Positions 17,823 through 27,392 of a stretch of 64,000 bases of DNA are shown piece by piece. The stretch lies in the NCBI GenBank assembly GCA_023414875.1, contig JAEZMV010000001.1, positions 62,001 through 126,000 of the forward strand, read 5' to 3'. Source of the stretch: Bacillota bacterium (GTDB lineage: Bacteria; Bacillota; Clostridia; Lachnospirales; Lachnospiraceae). Numbering within the stretch: position 1 is the first letter of the stretch; the number at the start of each line of letters is the position of its first letter. The notes beneath the pieces are model-generated. The model made no database searches, was not told the DNA's origin, and saw nothing but the letters and a program-made list of their open reading frames with translations. The position numbers were made by a program, and so were the translations under genes.

Positions 17823-18587
17823 TTAAGATACCTCGGCCACATTTTCGCCGGATTGTATTTCATTTACTGTTTCCGTTTCCTCTTCCATTCTAACAATCTC
17901 AATTTCTTCAATTTTTCCATCCAATATATGAATGATTTTATCAGCATATTCTGCAAGTCTTCTGTCATGCGTAACCATTACAATGGTTTGATGATTTGCT
18001 CGTGCAATGGATTTGATTAAATCCATAACCTCTCTTGATGTCCTTGAATCAAGGTTACCGGTTGGTTCATCTGCAAATACGATCTCAGGATTACTTACAA
18101 AGGCTCTTGCTATACCAACTCTTTGCTGCTGACCACCGCTCATTTCCTTTGGCTTATGCTTTAATCTGGGCCCGAGACCAACCTTGATTAACATATCCTT
18201 CGCCATCTTTTTTCTACGTTTTGCATTGATACGTTTAAAAACAAGGGGCAGTTCTACATTCTCAAGCGCAGTCATGGAATTCATCAGGTTATAGGACTGA
18301 AATACGAAACCCAGATTATCCTGCCTGAATTTAGCAAGGCTTTTTTCGCTCATCGAATGTACTTTTTTTCCCTTTATGATAACCTGTCCGGAGGACAACT
18401 TCTCAATTCCGGCCATGAGATTTAGCAACGTAGATTTACCGGATCCAGAGACGCCGTATAAACAGCAAAATTCTCCACGCTGGATAGTAAAGCTGACATC
18501 ATCTACAGCACAGATCCGTTCATGACCCATCCTATAAATCTTTTTTACACTTTTCACCTCTATTATGTTTTCAGCTGATTTGTTCAT
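17823..18587 (-). CDS. ABC transporter ATP-binding protein (MacB/LolD type)
   Basis: Role: cytoplasmic ATPase driving the FtsX-type permease of this operon. Seen: 254 residues with Walker A (GVSGSGKST), Q-loop (FVFQSYNLM), signature MSGGQQQRVGIARA, Walker B (IVFADEPTGNLDS) and the H-loop VTHDRRLAEYAD. A roughly 30-residue acidic tail after the usual end is an extra. The start at 18587 is chosen because AAGGTG lies 5 nt upstream (product MNKSAENIIEV); the ATG at 18614 lacks a ribosome site. It is first in the operon, and the large surface protein gene follows after 89 nt. Confidence 0.9.
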   Translation of the reverse strand: MNKSAENIIEVKSVKKIYRMGHERICAVDDVSFTIQRGEFCCLYGVSGSGKSTLLNLMAGIEKLSSGQVIIKGKKVHSMSEKSLAKFRQDNLGFVFQSYNLMNSMTALENVELPLVFKRINAKRRKKMAKDMLIKVGLGPRLKHKPKEMSGGQQQRVGIARAFVSNPEIVFADEPTGNLDSRTSREVMDLIKSIARANHQTIVMVTHDRRLAEYADKIIHILDGKIEEIEIVRMEEETETVNEIQSGENVAEVS

Positions 18588-18754
18588 TTTACACCTTCCT
18601 AACTTAGCCTCCAAACAACACTCATTGCATATTAATCCTACACTAAATTTCTTACATAATGCCTATCTAATTTCTTAATTTTTCCTTACGTTTTGTTTAA
18701 ATCTTACGTATCCTGACTATTCCATGAAGTTGTATATATTTTAGGAATTGTCTA

Positions 18755-19969
18755 CTATTTCAGCTTAGTTACAGCTTCCATCTTCTTAGCTTCTTCCTTC
18801 CGCTCCAGTCGATGTTCAATAAAACGAACGAATACCAGCTTGACATAAGCCCCTACAGGAACAGCCAGAAGCATACCTAAAAATCCACCAAGCGCGCTGC
18901 CAAAGATTAGAGAAACAATGATAATTAATGGATGTATTTTAATGGAATGGCTTAACAGCTTTGGACCTATCAGATTACCATCAATTGCCTGAATCACAAA
19001 TAAAGCAATCAATGAGATAATGAGGGTTTTCATCTCACCATTAATTAGACATACCACCGTAGTACTGATATAAGCAACAATCGGACCAAAATACGGTATC
19101 AGATTACCGATACCCGCACAGATACCGATTACGATTGCGAAGTTCACTCCTGTGATTGATAAGGTCACACTGATTAGGATCATCATAACAAAAGCATCCG
19201 TAAGCTGTCCTCGAATATATCCCGAGAATACTCTATCCAGATCTTGTACGGTTTTAGTCATTCTCTTATTCATATTCTCGCTAAAGAGTGCTTTACACAC
19301 CTTCGCGATATACGTCATGAACATTCTTCCGTCTATCATAAAATAGATACCAATGATAAAACTGAAGAGCAATGTAGTAAAATAATCAGATATATTGCTT
19401 ATAGAATCAACCGCTGAGGTACCGATTCCTTTTAAGGTATCTAAGATAAAGGTAGTCGCATCATCTAGATATTTATCAAGCTCCTGTGATTGCAATATGT
19501 TTAAGTCATTAAGTTTTGTTGATATTGATTCATAAAAATCATTAAAGTTTTTTATATATTCCTGCCCAAGCTTAACAACATCATCAATGTTTGCCGGACG
19601 AAGCTGATTTGTAACTGTAAAGACAAGCACAGAAATCAGACCCGTAATCGCAATTACCAGAATAAAAACCGAGGTAACCACAGCCCAGGTCCTTGGAGCA
19701 ACAATCTTTTTGAATACCTTAATTGACTTAAGCTTAATATATTTTCGTTCAAAAAAATTAATGATCGGATCCATTAGATATGCAAATACAAATCCTAAAA
19801 TTACCGGCTTAATTACCCTGATCACCCAATTTAACTTTTCCATTATTACGTCGGTAATATCCCAAAAGTTTTTTAAGATCAGACTAAGCAAATATATGAT
19901 TATAACTGTAATTATGACATACAAAGATATCTGCATGTACTTTTTATTAACTTTATCCTTCCATCTCAT
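18755..19969 (-). CDS. AI-2E family transporter-like membrane protein
   Basis: Seen: 404 residues with about eight membrane helices in the AI-2E exporter pattern: paired N-terminal helices, a long loop (about 130-200), then the conserved core with GICAGIGNLIPYFGPIVAYI and DGNLIGPKLLSHSIKIHPLIII. Known: the family (TqsA, PerM and relatives) includes exporters of autoinducer-2 and Na+/H+ antiporters, so transport specificity should not be assumed. The ATG overlaps the stop of the cytidylate-kinase-like gene by 4 nt (ATGA), so the two are translationally coupled. A long basic C-terminal tail is present. Confidence 0.85.
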   Translation of the reverse strand: MRWKDKVNKKYMQISLYVIITVIIIYLLSLILKNFWDITDVIMEKLNWVIRVIKPVILGFVFAYLMDPIINFFERKYIKLKSIKVFKKIVAPRTWAVVTSVFILVIAITGLISVLVFTVTNQLRPANIDDVVKLGQEYIKNFNDFYESISTKLNDLNILQSQELDKYLDDATTFILDTLKGIGTSAVDSISNISDYFTTLLFSFIIGIYFMIDGRMFMTYIAKVCKALFSENMNKRMTKTVQDLDRVFSGYIRGQLTDAFVMMILISVTLSITGVNFAIVIGICAGIGNLIPYFGPIVAYISTTVVCLINGEMKTLIISLIALFVIQAIDGNLIGPKLLSHSIKIHPLIIIVSLIFGSALGGFLGMLLAVPVGAYVKLVFVRFIEHRLERKEEAKKMEAVTKLK

Positions 19970-20604
19970 TTATTCTCTGCACATCCCCTTTCTCCATATT
20001 CCAAAAAGCGCAGGATGCATTCCACCGAATTGTCAATACCAACATAATTGCTTTTAATGGACAAATGATAATTCTCTGCTTTACCCCATTTTTCACTGGC
20101 ATGATAATTGTAGTAATTAGCTCTTCTTTTATCTGTTTTTATTATCTCTTCCTCTGCCCTGTTCTCTTTTAAATGATAGAGGTTAACCGCTCTGTTCTTT
20201 CTCCATGCCAAATCAGCCCAGATAAAGATATTAACTACATTTTCGCACTCTCTTAATATATAATCTGCGCACCGTCCAACGATGACACAGGGCCCCTCTG
20301 CAGCAACCTTACGAATGACATTGGACTGTGCCAGATACAGCTGATCATCTAGGGATAAATGCATATAACCAATATCCTGGTTACCATACGCATTCATACC
20401 CATGGCAATGGAATATAACAGACTATTGGTTGCTTTTTTTTCGACATTTTCAAAAGCAGCCTCTGAAAAGCCGGTTTCTTTTGCTGCTCGTGATATTATT
20501 TCATTGTCGTAAAACGGAACACCCAGCTTACGAGCTAATTTTGCGCCGATTTCTCTTCCTCCGCTGCCAAATTGCCTGCTGATCGTAATTATTCTATTCA
20601 TCAT
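19966..20604 (-). CDS. Cytidylate kinase-like family protein
   Basis: Seen: 212 residues with the P-loop-like start ITISRQFGSGGREIGAKLA and PFYDNEIISRAA typical of the AAA_26 cytidylate-kinase-like family, plus the internal VIVGRCADYIL and a lid-like DKRRANYYNYH segment. Known: members resemble Cmk but are often found in addition to the true cytidylate kinase, and their substrate is not established. The start at 20604 is chosen because GGAG lies 6 nt upstream; the next ATG is adjacent (20601). It is coupled by a 4-nt overlap to the AI-2E-like transporter gene, which is a combination I often see in Lachnospiraceae. Confidence 0.8.
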   Translation of the reverse strand: MMNRIITISRQFGSGGREIGAKLARKLGVPFYDNEIISRAAKETGFSEAAFENVEKKATNSLLYSIAMGMNAYGNQDIGYMHLSLDDQLYLAQSNVIRKVAAEGPCVIVGRCADYILRECENVVNIFIWADLAWRKNRAVNLYHLKENRAEEEIIKTDKRRANYYNYHASEKWGKAENYHLSIKSNYVGIDNSVECILRFLEYGERGCAENK

Positions 20605-20680
20605 AATACGCTCCATTCCATTTTGATGTATTTTGATATTAGTATACCATAATTTGTATAAAGTAGAAGTTATATTTTAA

Positions 20681-23266
20681 TTAACTTTGTATTAACAAAA
20701 TCCATTTTAGATAAAGTTTTTTCATAAACGGAAGAGCTTCATACACCTCAAAATACAACTTTCTGTGGAAGGTCTCCAGCACACACAATTCCTTAATAGT
20801 AATTCTTCCTTTGCCAAACCTTGCTTTTTTAACGGTATCCATAAACACCTCAAAATCCTTTGGATTAATATAAGGACAATTTTCCTTAATATACTCCTCA
20901 CTATCCTCCAGTCCGGTTCCTTTTTTGGGAAGGCAGCGGCAGAAGGTAAGTATTCTTTCTGACTCAAGATATAAGAATAATGCTTTTTTATTATGGTTTC
21001 GGGTATTGATCAGCTTACTTTTGTGTCGTACTTTAATGATGATTACTGTACTAATGCCGGTTACCAAAAGTATGATAAAAATCACAAGAAAGATTTGATC
21101 CAGTCTTGCCTGCTCTTTTTTATACTCTTCCGTTACAACCTTCTGAGTTTTCGGTTTATCCTGCGGCTGATTTTGTTCCGGTTGTTTATCTGTGGGAGTC
21201 GGTACTGCCGGAGTAATGGATGGTAGTTCCTGATCTCTAAAGGTTTCATCCAGATATCCTTCCACCTGGGACAAATCATCTACCACGGAAATATCAATCG
21301 CTGATCCGGGTGTAAACTCCACCGGAATCCAGCCGCATCCATCGATATAAACCTCAACCCAGGCATGGGCATTATAATCCTTCACCTCTATTTGTACCTC
21401 TTGTATCCAAAGCTTTAAAGTATGAGCTCCCGTATAGGAGGTCACCTCTTGCTCCTTATTATCTGAGGTTTTATATACCTCTCCTGCTCCGATGGCATAT
21501 CCCTCAACATAGCGTGCAGGTATTCCCATCGCACGAAGCATTAAAGTACCCGCAGAGGCATAATGAGCACAGTAGCCAATTTTATTCTCGTACAGGAAAT
21601 ACTCCACAAAATCCTCCCCCTTAGGAAGCTTTCCAGGCGATAAGGAATAATTTGTATTCTGATCCAGATAGGTCTTTACAAATTCAATCTTATCCTCAAC
21701 GCTGTTTATATCAGTCTGGAGATTGTCTGGTGAAAAATCCTCTTTCAGGCGCTCCAAGCCTTTTTCCGGTAATTTGGTATATTCCTGATAAACAAAATTT
21801 CTGTACAGCTTTTCATATTTTGAATACTCACCCAACGAAGCATCCATGCCCTCAAACATATCCATTGGATTATTACTCAGATTAAGATTAAAGTAATAAT
21901 CAAGCTCATAGCTATCCTTCTTTTTACTGGGGGCGCAGTAAAGATCCTGCTCATAATATACCTGTTCCAAATTTTCATAATTTGTAAAATAAGGAGCGTA
22001 GATAAATTTTTTATTTGCTCCCTTATACTCAAGTTTAAGCTGTCCCTGAATAATATGGTAATCTATCATTCGAATGCTGATAGCTTCATTGATCATAGTT
22101 GTAGCTGAGGAGTAAGATCGCTCTGCCGCCTGGTTCAAAAGAAGATTCACCTGGTTTACCACAGGAAACTCCTCTGTCGGAATTTGTTTTAATAATTGAT
22201 TATACTTTTTTGTAGTAGTCTTCGAATGCTCCTCCCATTTGTCTCCGGTATACACACTTCCCACATATCCCTTAAGATAAATTCCTTCATCCGCCGAAGA
22301 GATAGGAACCGTGATCAGCAACTGATCTGAATTATCATATTTCACCTCTCCGGTATTGCCAAGCTTACCACCGCTTAACCCCCCGGTAGCTTTGATCCCC
22401 TTACCAGGTAGCCGTAAATCCGTAAGGTATTTAGGAAAATCCTCATAAGAAAAGTCAAGAAGTGCGGTCTGCACCTTGGTTTTTATCTCTTTTATTTCTG
22501 TGATACCTTCATAGTTTTCTTCTGTTACAAACAGCTTAAGAAATAAAAATACCAGCGCTCCCATTAGACTTAGCCAGACCGCCGCTCTGCTATTAATCCG
22601 GTGAAGCTGAGTTTTCTGCTCTTTACTTGCAACATTTCGCGGTGAAAAACCGGAGCGTGATAAATAAAGAACCGCAGCTACATAGGCAATTAGATATTTT
22701 TCTGAAGGAATGATTCCAAATGCAAAGCTTACTGATATCGGAAGAAAAAGGATCAAACTGCTCAAATTCACAAATCGGCTTCTTACTATAGCTACTGCAA
22801 GTAATGAGATTACCGGTATCAATATCATGATAACTAATAAGGTGGTATCAGGTGTTGCCGTATCCCAGTTCGCAACAAAATGCGAGCTATTATAATTATA
22901 GTAATGTGCAATTCGGTCTATGAAATGATTCTCGAGGATAAAAAAAGCATTCTTCAAAACAGGTAAACGGCTATAGAAGAAAAGACCATAAAAAAGTATT
23001 CCAAAGAACAGTTTTACGATATCATAGGAGGGAACAAGACATAAAGTGAAAACGATACCAGCACAGACAAGTATCGCATAATTAATCTGAAACATATTAA
23101 CCGGAAGCTCTAAGCTTTCAAGAAATACAGAGATTGAACTCCATCCTCCTATGAGGATGGCTAAGAACTGAATAATTCTTGAAGATATCGGGAAACCCGG
23201 TTTCTTTTCATCAATAATATAAATTGTATTATCAATCGTAAGCCCATCCTGAATATCTTTACCCAT
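20681..23266 (-). CDS. TgpA-like transglutaminase-domain membrane protein
   Basis: Seen: 861 residues. An N-terminal block of about six membrane helices (30-245) is followed by a large extracytoplasmic region with a transglutaminase core: catalytic Cys in NKIGYCAHYASAG, His in YNAHAWVEVYI, then GWIPVEFTPG. A Pro/Gln-rich linker, one further helix (about 735-757) and a cytoplasmic DUF4129-like tail end the protein. Known: TgpA-type proteins occur in an operon with MoxR ATPase and DUF58 protein. That is exactly the case here (gaps of 16 and 18 nt), suggesting assembly or modification of cell-surface proteins. The substrate is unknown. Confidence 0.87.
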   Translation of the reverse strand: MGKDIQDGLTIDNTIYIIDEKKPGFPISSRIIQFLAILIGGWSSISVFLESLELPVNMFQINYAILVCAGIVFTLCLVPSYDIVKLFFGILFYGLFFYSRLPVLKNAFFILENHFIDRIAHYYNYNSSHFVANWDTATPDTTLLVIMILIPVISLLAVAIVRSRFVNLSSLILFLPISVSFAFGIIPSEKYLIAYVAAVLYLSRSGFSPRNVASKEQKTQLHRINSRAAVWLSLMGALVFLFLKLFVTEENYEGITEIKEIKTKVQTALLDFSYEDFPKYLTDLRLPGKGIKATGGLSGGKLGNTGEVKYDNSDQLLITVPISSADEGIYLKGYVGSVYTGDKWEEHSKTTTKKYNQLLKQIPTEEFPVVNQVNLLLNQAAERSYSSATTMINEAISIRMIDYHIIQGQLKLEYKGANKKFIYAPYFTNYENLEQVYYEQDLYCAPSKKKDSYELDYYFNLNLSNNPMDMFEGMDASLGEYSKYEKLYRNFVYQEYTKLPEKGLERLKEDFSPDNLQTDINSVEDKIEFVKTYLDQNTNYSLSPGKLPKGEDFVEYFLYENKIGYCAHYASAGTLMLRAMGIPARYVEGYAIGAGEVYKTSDNKEQEVTSYTGAHTLKLWIQEVQIEVKDYNAHAWVEVYIDGCGWIPVEFTPGSAIDISVVDDLSQVEGYLDETFRDQELPSITPAVPTPTDKQPEQNQPQDKPKTQKVVTEEYKKEQARLDQIFLVIFIILLVTGISTVIIIKVRHKSKLINTRNHNKKALFLYLESERILTFCRCLPKKGTGLEDSEEYIKENCPYINPKDFEVFMDTVKKARFGKGRITIKELCVLETFHRKLYFEVYEALPFMKKLYLKWILLIQS

Positions 23267-23282
23267 ATCTTCACCACCATTT

Positions 23283-24497
23283 CTATACCAGTCTTAACTG
23301 CTCAATATCTCTTTTCACGTTATTAACATCTACCGGCATAAAGTTTATCCCCATATTGCCAGAGCGCTCAATAACATCTTCCGATACCGTCTGCGAATCC
23401 GGCTGATTGTTTAAATTTCTGATACAGATCATCAGCCTGCTCATTGCTTTCATTACAGATAGCGAATCAATCCTTGAAATCGATACATCTCCCGTAATGT
23501 AAAATAAATCCGTATATTGTTCATTCGGATGTTCCGCTAAATAAGCGGATAAGGCATCGGTCTCTTCGCCATATGGCATGGACTGAAGCAGACCATCCAC
23601 TGCCTCAAATAAATCCTGTTCCTTAACCACCCTCAGTCTTTTACAGATACCATGCTTTTCATCAAACCATGAAAAGTAGTGCATCTGTCCCTTTGCTATA
23701 AATGTATAAGAAAGAGATAATGCACACTCCATAATAGCATCCACAAAATGTAATTTACTTTCTGCTTCGGGGACACTCAAGTTCACAAAAATAAGTACTG
23801 AACAATTCAACGGATCACTAAATTCTTTAATCATCAACTGTTTCTGTTTCATGCTTAGCTTCCAGTGTATCCGCTGCAGTCGATCTCCCTCACGATATTC
23901 CCGGATAGCAAAGACCTCAGACGGGTCATCGCCGCTCTTTAGGGGAGAATAGTTATCGCTTTCAATCAAACGAGTGTTGTTGGATATATAATTCTCCTCC
24001 AGCTCGTAATAATATGGTAAAACAGCAACCTTAAGCTGATTTTTAATTTTTTTCTTCAGAGAAAACAGCTTCATATAATCATAAATACGAATCCCCTCCA
24101 GCGTAATATCAAGATTGCCGGCATATTCTGAAAACAGATTACAAATAACTGAGGTTCTCGTCCTGTAATCCAGGGATATCAAAAAGGATTTTTTAAACCT
24201 CTGATCAGAATAACCATTTTTATAACTGATATAAATCTTAAGGTTAATAATTGGAAAAATGGATGGATTCGTCAGCTGAACGGTGATTGGGATGGCATCT
24301 CTTTTATTGGCAATATGAACGACTGAAACCATTTCAGCCTTCACTTTTCCGTATAGATAGCTTAAAAGCCCAAACATAAGAAAAGGCATTGCAATAACTG
24401 TTAATAGGATAATGCCCATATAGTATATATTATATAATACCGACAAGACCCCTACCAATACCAATAACAGCAGATAGCGCACTTTATTCCGAAGCAT
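23283..24497 (-). CDS. DUF58 family protein of the MoxR operon
   Basis: Seen: 404 residues with two N-terminal membrane helices (about 7-45), a beta-rich section and the DUF58 signature in the middle: FAIREYREGDRLQRIHWKLS followed by a Lys-rich strand and the vWA-like DPLNCSVLIFVNLS. Known: DUF58 proteins have a von Willebrand A-like fold and travel with MoxR ATPases, apparently as partners recruited to the membrane. Here the gene is between the MoxR ATPase and TgpA-like genes on the same strand. The MIDAS DxSxS motif is not clearly intact in what I can see, so metal binding is uncertain. Confidence 0.85.
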   Translation of the reverse strand: MLRNKVRYLLLLVLVGVLSVLYNIYYMGIILLTVIAMPFLMFGLLSYLYGKVKAEMVSVVHIANKRDAIPITVQLTNPSIFPIINLKIYISYKNGYSDQRFKKSFLISLDYRTRTSVICNLFSEYAGNLDITLEGIRIYDYMKLFSLKKKIKNQLKVAVLPYYYELEENYISNNTRLIESDNYSPLKSGDDPSEVFAIREYREGDRLQRIHWKLSMKQKQLMIKEFSDPLNCSVLIFVNLSVPEAESKLHFVDAIMECALSLSYTFIAKGQMHYFSWFDEKHGICKRLRVVKEQDLFEAVDGLLQSMPYGEETDALSAYLAEHPNEQYTDLFYITGDVSISRIDSLSVMKAMSRLMICIRNLNNQPDSQTVSEDVIERSGNMGINFMPVDVNNVKRDIEQLRLV

Positions 24498-24515
24498 CAG
24501 CTCACCTGTGCCTTT

Positions 24516-25481
24516 CTAAACATTAGCATATGATTCCTTCGTAACGATCCTGGGTGGCTTTACCGTTCGCAAAATATCGTCTAAAAGGTTGTCCACCGTA
24601 ACATTATTCACCCTAGCTTTTGGCTTCAGTATCATTCTATGTGCAACAACATCCTTAAATATATATTGAACATCACCCGGCACCACATAGTCTCTTCGGC
24701 TTAAGAAGGCAGTTGCTTTCACCATATTCATAATTGCCAGAGATCCTCTTGGACTTACCCCAAGCTCAATTAAAGGATTATTACGGGTATGCTGTACCAA
24801 AAATGTAATATATTCATAGATGGAATCATGTACATATACCTCATCCACCATACTCTGCATCATGAGAATATCGTCTTTCTCAACAACACGTACCACATTC
24901 TCAAGTGGATTATTGTTCTGACGTTCTTTTAATATCCCTATCTCACTTTTTATATCAGGATAGCCCATGGTAAGTCGGATCATAAAACGATCCAGCTGTG
25001 ATTCCGGAAGCATTTGGGTTCCTATGGAACCGATCGGGTTCTGAGTGGCCATGACAACAAAAGGCTTCGGTATCTCTCTGGTCACACTATCCACGGTAAC
25101 CTTTCCTTCCTCCATTACTTCGAGAAGAGCTGATTGTGTCTTTGAGGAGGTTCTGTTGATCTCATCTGCCAGGAATAGATTACACATAATAGCACCCGGT
25201 TTATACTGATAGCTCTCCCCATCCTTACTCAGCAGATGAAACCCAACTACATCAGTCGGTAATACATCAGGCGTAAACTGAAGCCGGTGGTGTTCTAAGG
25301 CCATCGCTTTAGAAAACGCTAAAGCTAATGTGGTCTTTCCAACACCCGGGTGATCCTCCAGCAGTATATGACCCTTCGCTAATATAGCAGTAAGTACTTT
25401 ACCTATAATAACACGCTTTCCAATAACCACCTTGTTAACTTCATCCATAATTTGTATCGCTTTGCTGTAATATGGCACCAT
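24516..25481 (-). CDS. MoxR family AAA+ ATPase
   Basis: Role: chaperone-like AAA+ ATPase that acts on vWA/DUF58 partners, in the cytoplasm. Seen: 321 residues, Walker A in LLEDHPGVGKTTLALAF, Walker B in LFLADEINRTSSKTQSALLEVMEEG, sensor 1 in VMATQNP and sensor 2 near the conserved GVSPRGSLAIMNM. It is first in a three-gene operon with the DUF58 and TgpA-like genes. No promoter stands out in the 377-nt gap upstream. The role of this operon in cell-envelope maturation is inferred from the family context. Confidence 0.92.
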   Translation of the reverse strand: MVPYYSKAIQIMDEVNKVVIGKRVIIGKVLTAILAKGHILLEDHPGVGKTTLALAFSKAMALEHHRLQFTPDVLPTDVVGFHLLSKDGESYQYKPGAIMCNLFLADEINRTSSKTQSALLEVMEEGKVTVDSVTREIPKPFVVMATQNPIGSIGTQMLPESQLDRFMIRLTMGYPDIKSEIGILKERQNNNPLENVVRVVEKDDILMMQSMVDEVYVHDSIYEYITFLVQHTRNNPLIELGVSPRGSLAIMNMVKATAFLSRRDYVVPGDVQYIFKDVVAHRMILKPKARVNNVTVDNLLDDILRTVKPPRIVTKESYANV

Positions 25482-25858
25482 TTTCTATTCACTTCCTATC
25501 TTTGTAATTTCTTGTTCATTATAACATAATCTAACTATAATTCAATTAATTAAGAGAGATATTATCAATTCGCATTATTATTTATAAATAAAAGGCGTCA
25601 GACTTCTTACCTCTATTTTAACATGCATTTCAATTATTTCATTTGGAAATATTGCCCTATTTAAATGAAAATAAACCATTTCAAATAATAATTCTAATGA
25701 ATACCAAAATACGGTTACATTAAATCCCATTACATCCTCCGACACAATTTTATCATGCTATAAGTTAGTATATTTTGTGAACTGCATGCTTTTGTATTGA
25801 CTTATGACATAAAATGATTAAAATTAATTTCATGAGAATACTATGGAGGTAGCAAAAA
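25482..25858. other. Divergent intergenic region between moxR and the foldase gene
   Basis: This 377-bp region is very AT-rich and holds no convincing ORF. A possible plus-strand promoter for the foldase gene is TTGACT near 25797 with AAAATT 17 bp later; the -10 match is poor. Confidence 0.4.
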
Positions 25859-26938
25859 GTGAACAATTCCAAAAAATTACAAACAAAAAAAGTTAAGAAG
25901 GACCGACTCATTGAGAAGAAGCCCATTACCAAGATGTCGAAACCATGGATTATTACATCCATCATATTAATCGTTATTCTTATAGGTTCCCTGTTGTTTG
26001 ACCAGCTATATGAAAGTGTGGTTATAACCATAGACGATGAAAAGTATCGAGAGAGTGATCTAAACTATTATCTCTACATGATGGAAGCACAATATGGCAG
26101 TTATGCACAGATGTTCGGTGTTACATGGGATACGGAATTTGATGCTGAGGGTAATACCATGAGAGAAGCGGCATTAAGAGATGCAGCAGATTTAGCAGTT
26201 TACACTGAGCTTCTTTATAAGGAAGCAAAATCAGAAGGCTATGCTTTAACGGATGAGGAGAAGGAAACCGTTAATACTGATGTGGACAACCTATTAAAGG
26301 AGCAAATAGCCGAAGAAGCAATTGATAAATATAATCTGAACAAAAAGAATCTGACCAGTATTATGAATAAGTCCACCCTGATAAACCGTTACCGTCAGGA
26401 TAAGATAGATTCCTTTGATATTGATGATAAAGCCATTGAAGAAGGCATCTCCTATGACGAATACAAACAATATGACATTGAATACTTATTTATCTCAACT
26501 CAGACTCTAGATGACAGCGGCAACACAGTAGCAATGACTGCGGACGAAAAAAAGGCAGCATTTGATAAAATCAATGCCGCTTATGAGAAAGCAAAAACAA
26601 CGGAGGATTGGTCCACACTGGTTGCGGAGGATGAAGAGGAGTTAACTTACTCGAAGGATTCCTTCATCAAAGGTGATACAAGCTTTTCCGAAGAGTTTAA
26701 GACTGTAATGATGGCTATGAATAATGGCGATATCAGTGAAGTTTATGAAGAGGAAAGCGGTTATTACCTCGTTCGTATGGTTAATAACAATTCCGATGCA
26801 AGCTATAAAACAACTATTGAGGAGGCTATTACCCAAGCTGAAAACGAAAAGTTTGAGGAGTTCTATGAAGGTGTTAAAGCAGAACACTCATATAAAATCA
26901 ATAAAAAAGTTCTGAATAAAATACAATTAGGAGCCTAA
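25859..26938 (+). CDS. Membrane-anchored parvulin-type peptidyl-prolyl isomerase
   Basis: Role: probable extracytoplasmic folding factor of the SurA/PrsA type. Seen: 359 residues beginning at GTG, with GGAGG upstream. A Lys-rich cytoplasmic leader precedes a membrane helix (about 30-48), then a SurA-N-like helical region and a parvulin-like domain (about 205-330), recognisable from YDIEYLFIST and the strand/turn pattern FIKGDTSFSEEFKTVMMAM and VYEEESGYYLVRMV. No lipobox is present, so unlike PrsA it is anchored by a transmembrane helix. The protein is strongly acidic between 60 and 300. The isomerase domain is the least conserved part, so catalytic activity is not certain. Confidence 0.78.
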   Translation: MNNSKKLQTKKVKKDRLIEKKPITKMSKPWIITSIILIVILIGSLLFDQLYESVVITIDDEKYRESDLNYYLYMMEAQYGSYAQMFGVTWDTEFDAEGNTMREAALRDAADLAVYTELLYKEAKSEGYALTDEEKETVNTDVDNLLKEQIAEEAIDKYNLNKKNLTSIMNKSTLINRYRQDKIDSFDIDDKAIEEGISYDEYKQYDIEYLFISTQTLDDSGNTVAMTADEKKAAFDKINAAYEKAKTTEDWSTLVAEDEEELTYSKDSFIKGDTSFSEEFKTVMMAMNNGDISEVYEEESGYYLVRMVNNNSDASYKTTIEEAITQAENEKFEEFYEGVKAEHSYKINKKVLNKIQLGA

Positions 26939-27032
26939 AAATTTTATAAGAACCATAGTTCTTGCTATCTAAACTTCATAAAAGATATAGTATGTTTGCC
27001 TATTGTAAGAAATTTATTTTTAACCTTGAAAC

Positions 27033-27063
27033 TGAATAATATCTTCCTTTTATTGAAATAATA
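27033..27063 (+). promoter_or_regulatory. Sigma-F/G-type promoter candidate
   Basis: TGAATA at 27033-27038, 18-bp spacer, AATAATA at 27057-27063. Against the forespore consensus GMATR-N18-CATNMTA only the first base of the -10 differs. The 53-residue ORF starts 29 nt later. Confidence 0.4.
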
Positions 27064-27092
27064 TAGATGGAATTTTCAGAAAGGAGATTACA

Positions 27093-27254
27093 ATGGCAAA
27101 AAGCAAAAATAACAACTATAAGAGTAGCTCTTCCAACAATAGCAAGAATAATGCGGGCGGTTCCAGCAAAAGTCAAACTGGCGGGTCCATGAAGGACACT
27201 CACGCTCAAGTACCTGATCAGGGACCATCTCGCAGTGGCCCCGGCGGTGAATAA
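27093..27254 (+). CDS. Small Ser/Asn/Gly-rich protein, probable spore protein
   Basis: Seen: 53 residues (MAKSKNNNYKSSSSNNSK is the start), a strong AAGGAG ribosome site 6 nt before the ATG, no Cys, Trp, Phe, Leu or Ile, and a Gly-Pro-rich end (PDQGPSRSGPGGE). Such low-complexity, highly polar, lysine-starting small proteins are typical of minor spore components, and the upstream promoter looks forespore-specific. It is followed by a strong hairpin terminator. The composition prevents a family assignment, so the function is unknown. It is one of two 53-residue proteins in this window with a similar promoter (see 61902-62063). Confidence 0.6.
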   Translation: MAKSKNNNYKSSSSNNSKNNAGGSSKSQTGGSMKDTHAQVPDQGPSRSGPGGE

Positions 27255-27295
27255 ACAAAAGATAATGACAAAATTTAAATAAACTTAACAATTTC

Positions 27296-27374
27296 AAGGG
27301 AGCATATCTTCTACCCTTTTGAGTTTTCTTATTTACACCGGAAAGCTCTCAAAGGTAGAAAATATTGCTCCCTT
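27296..27374. terminator. Long imperfect hairpin between convergent genes
   Basis: AAGGGAGCA (27296) and TGCTCCCTT close a roughly 33-bp imperfect stem that continues through CTTCTACC and GGTAGAA. It lies between the small spore-type gene and the convergent DUF3298 gene, so it probably serves both. Confidence 0.65.
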
Positions 27375-27392
27375 TAAGTTTATCTATCATAA

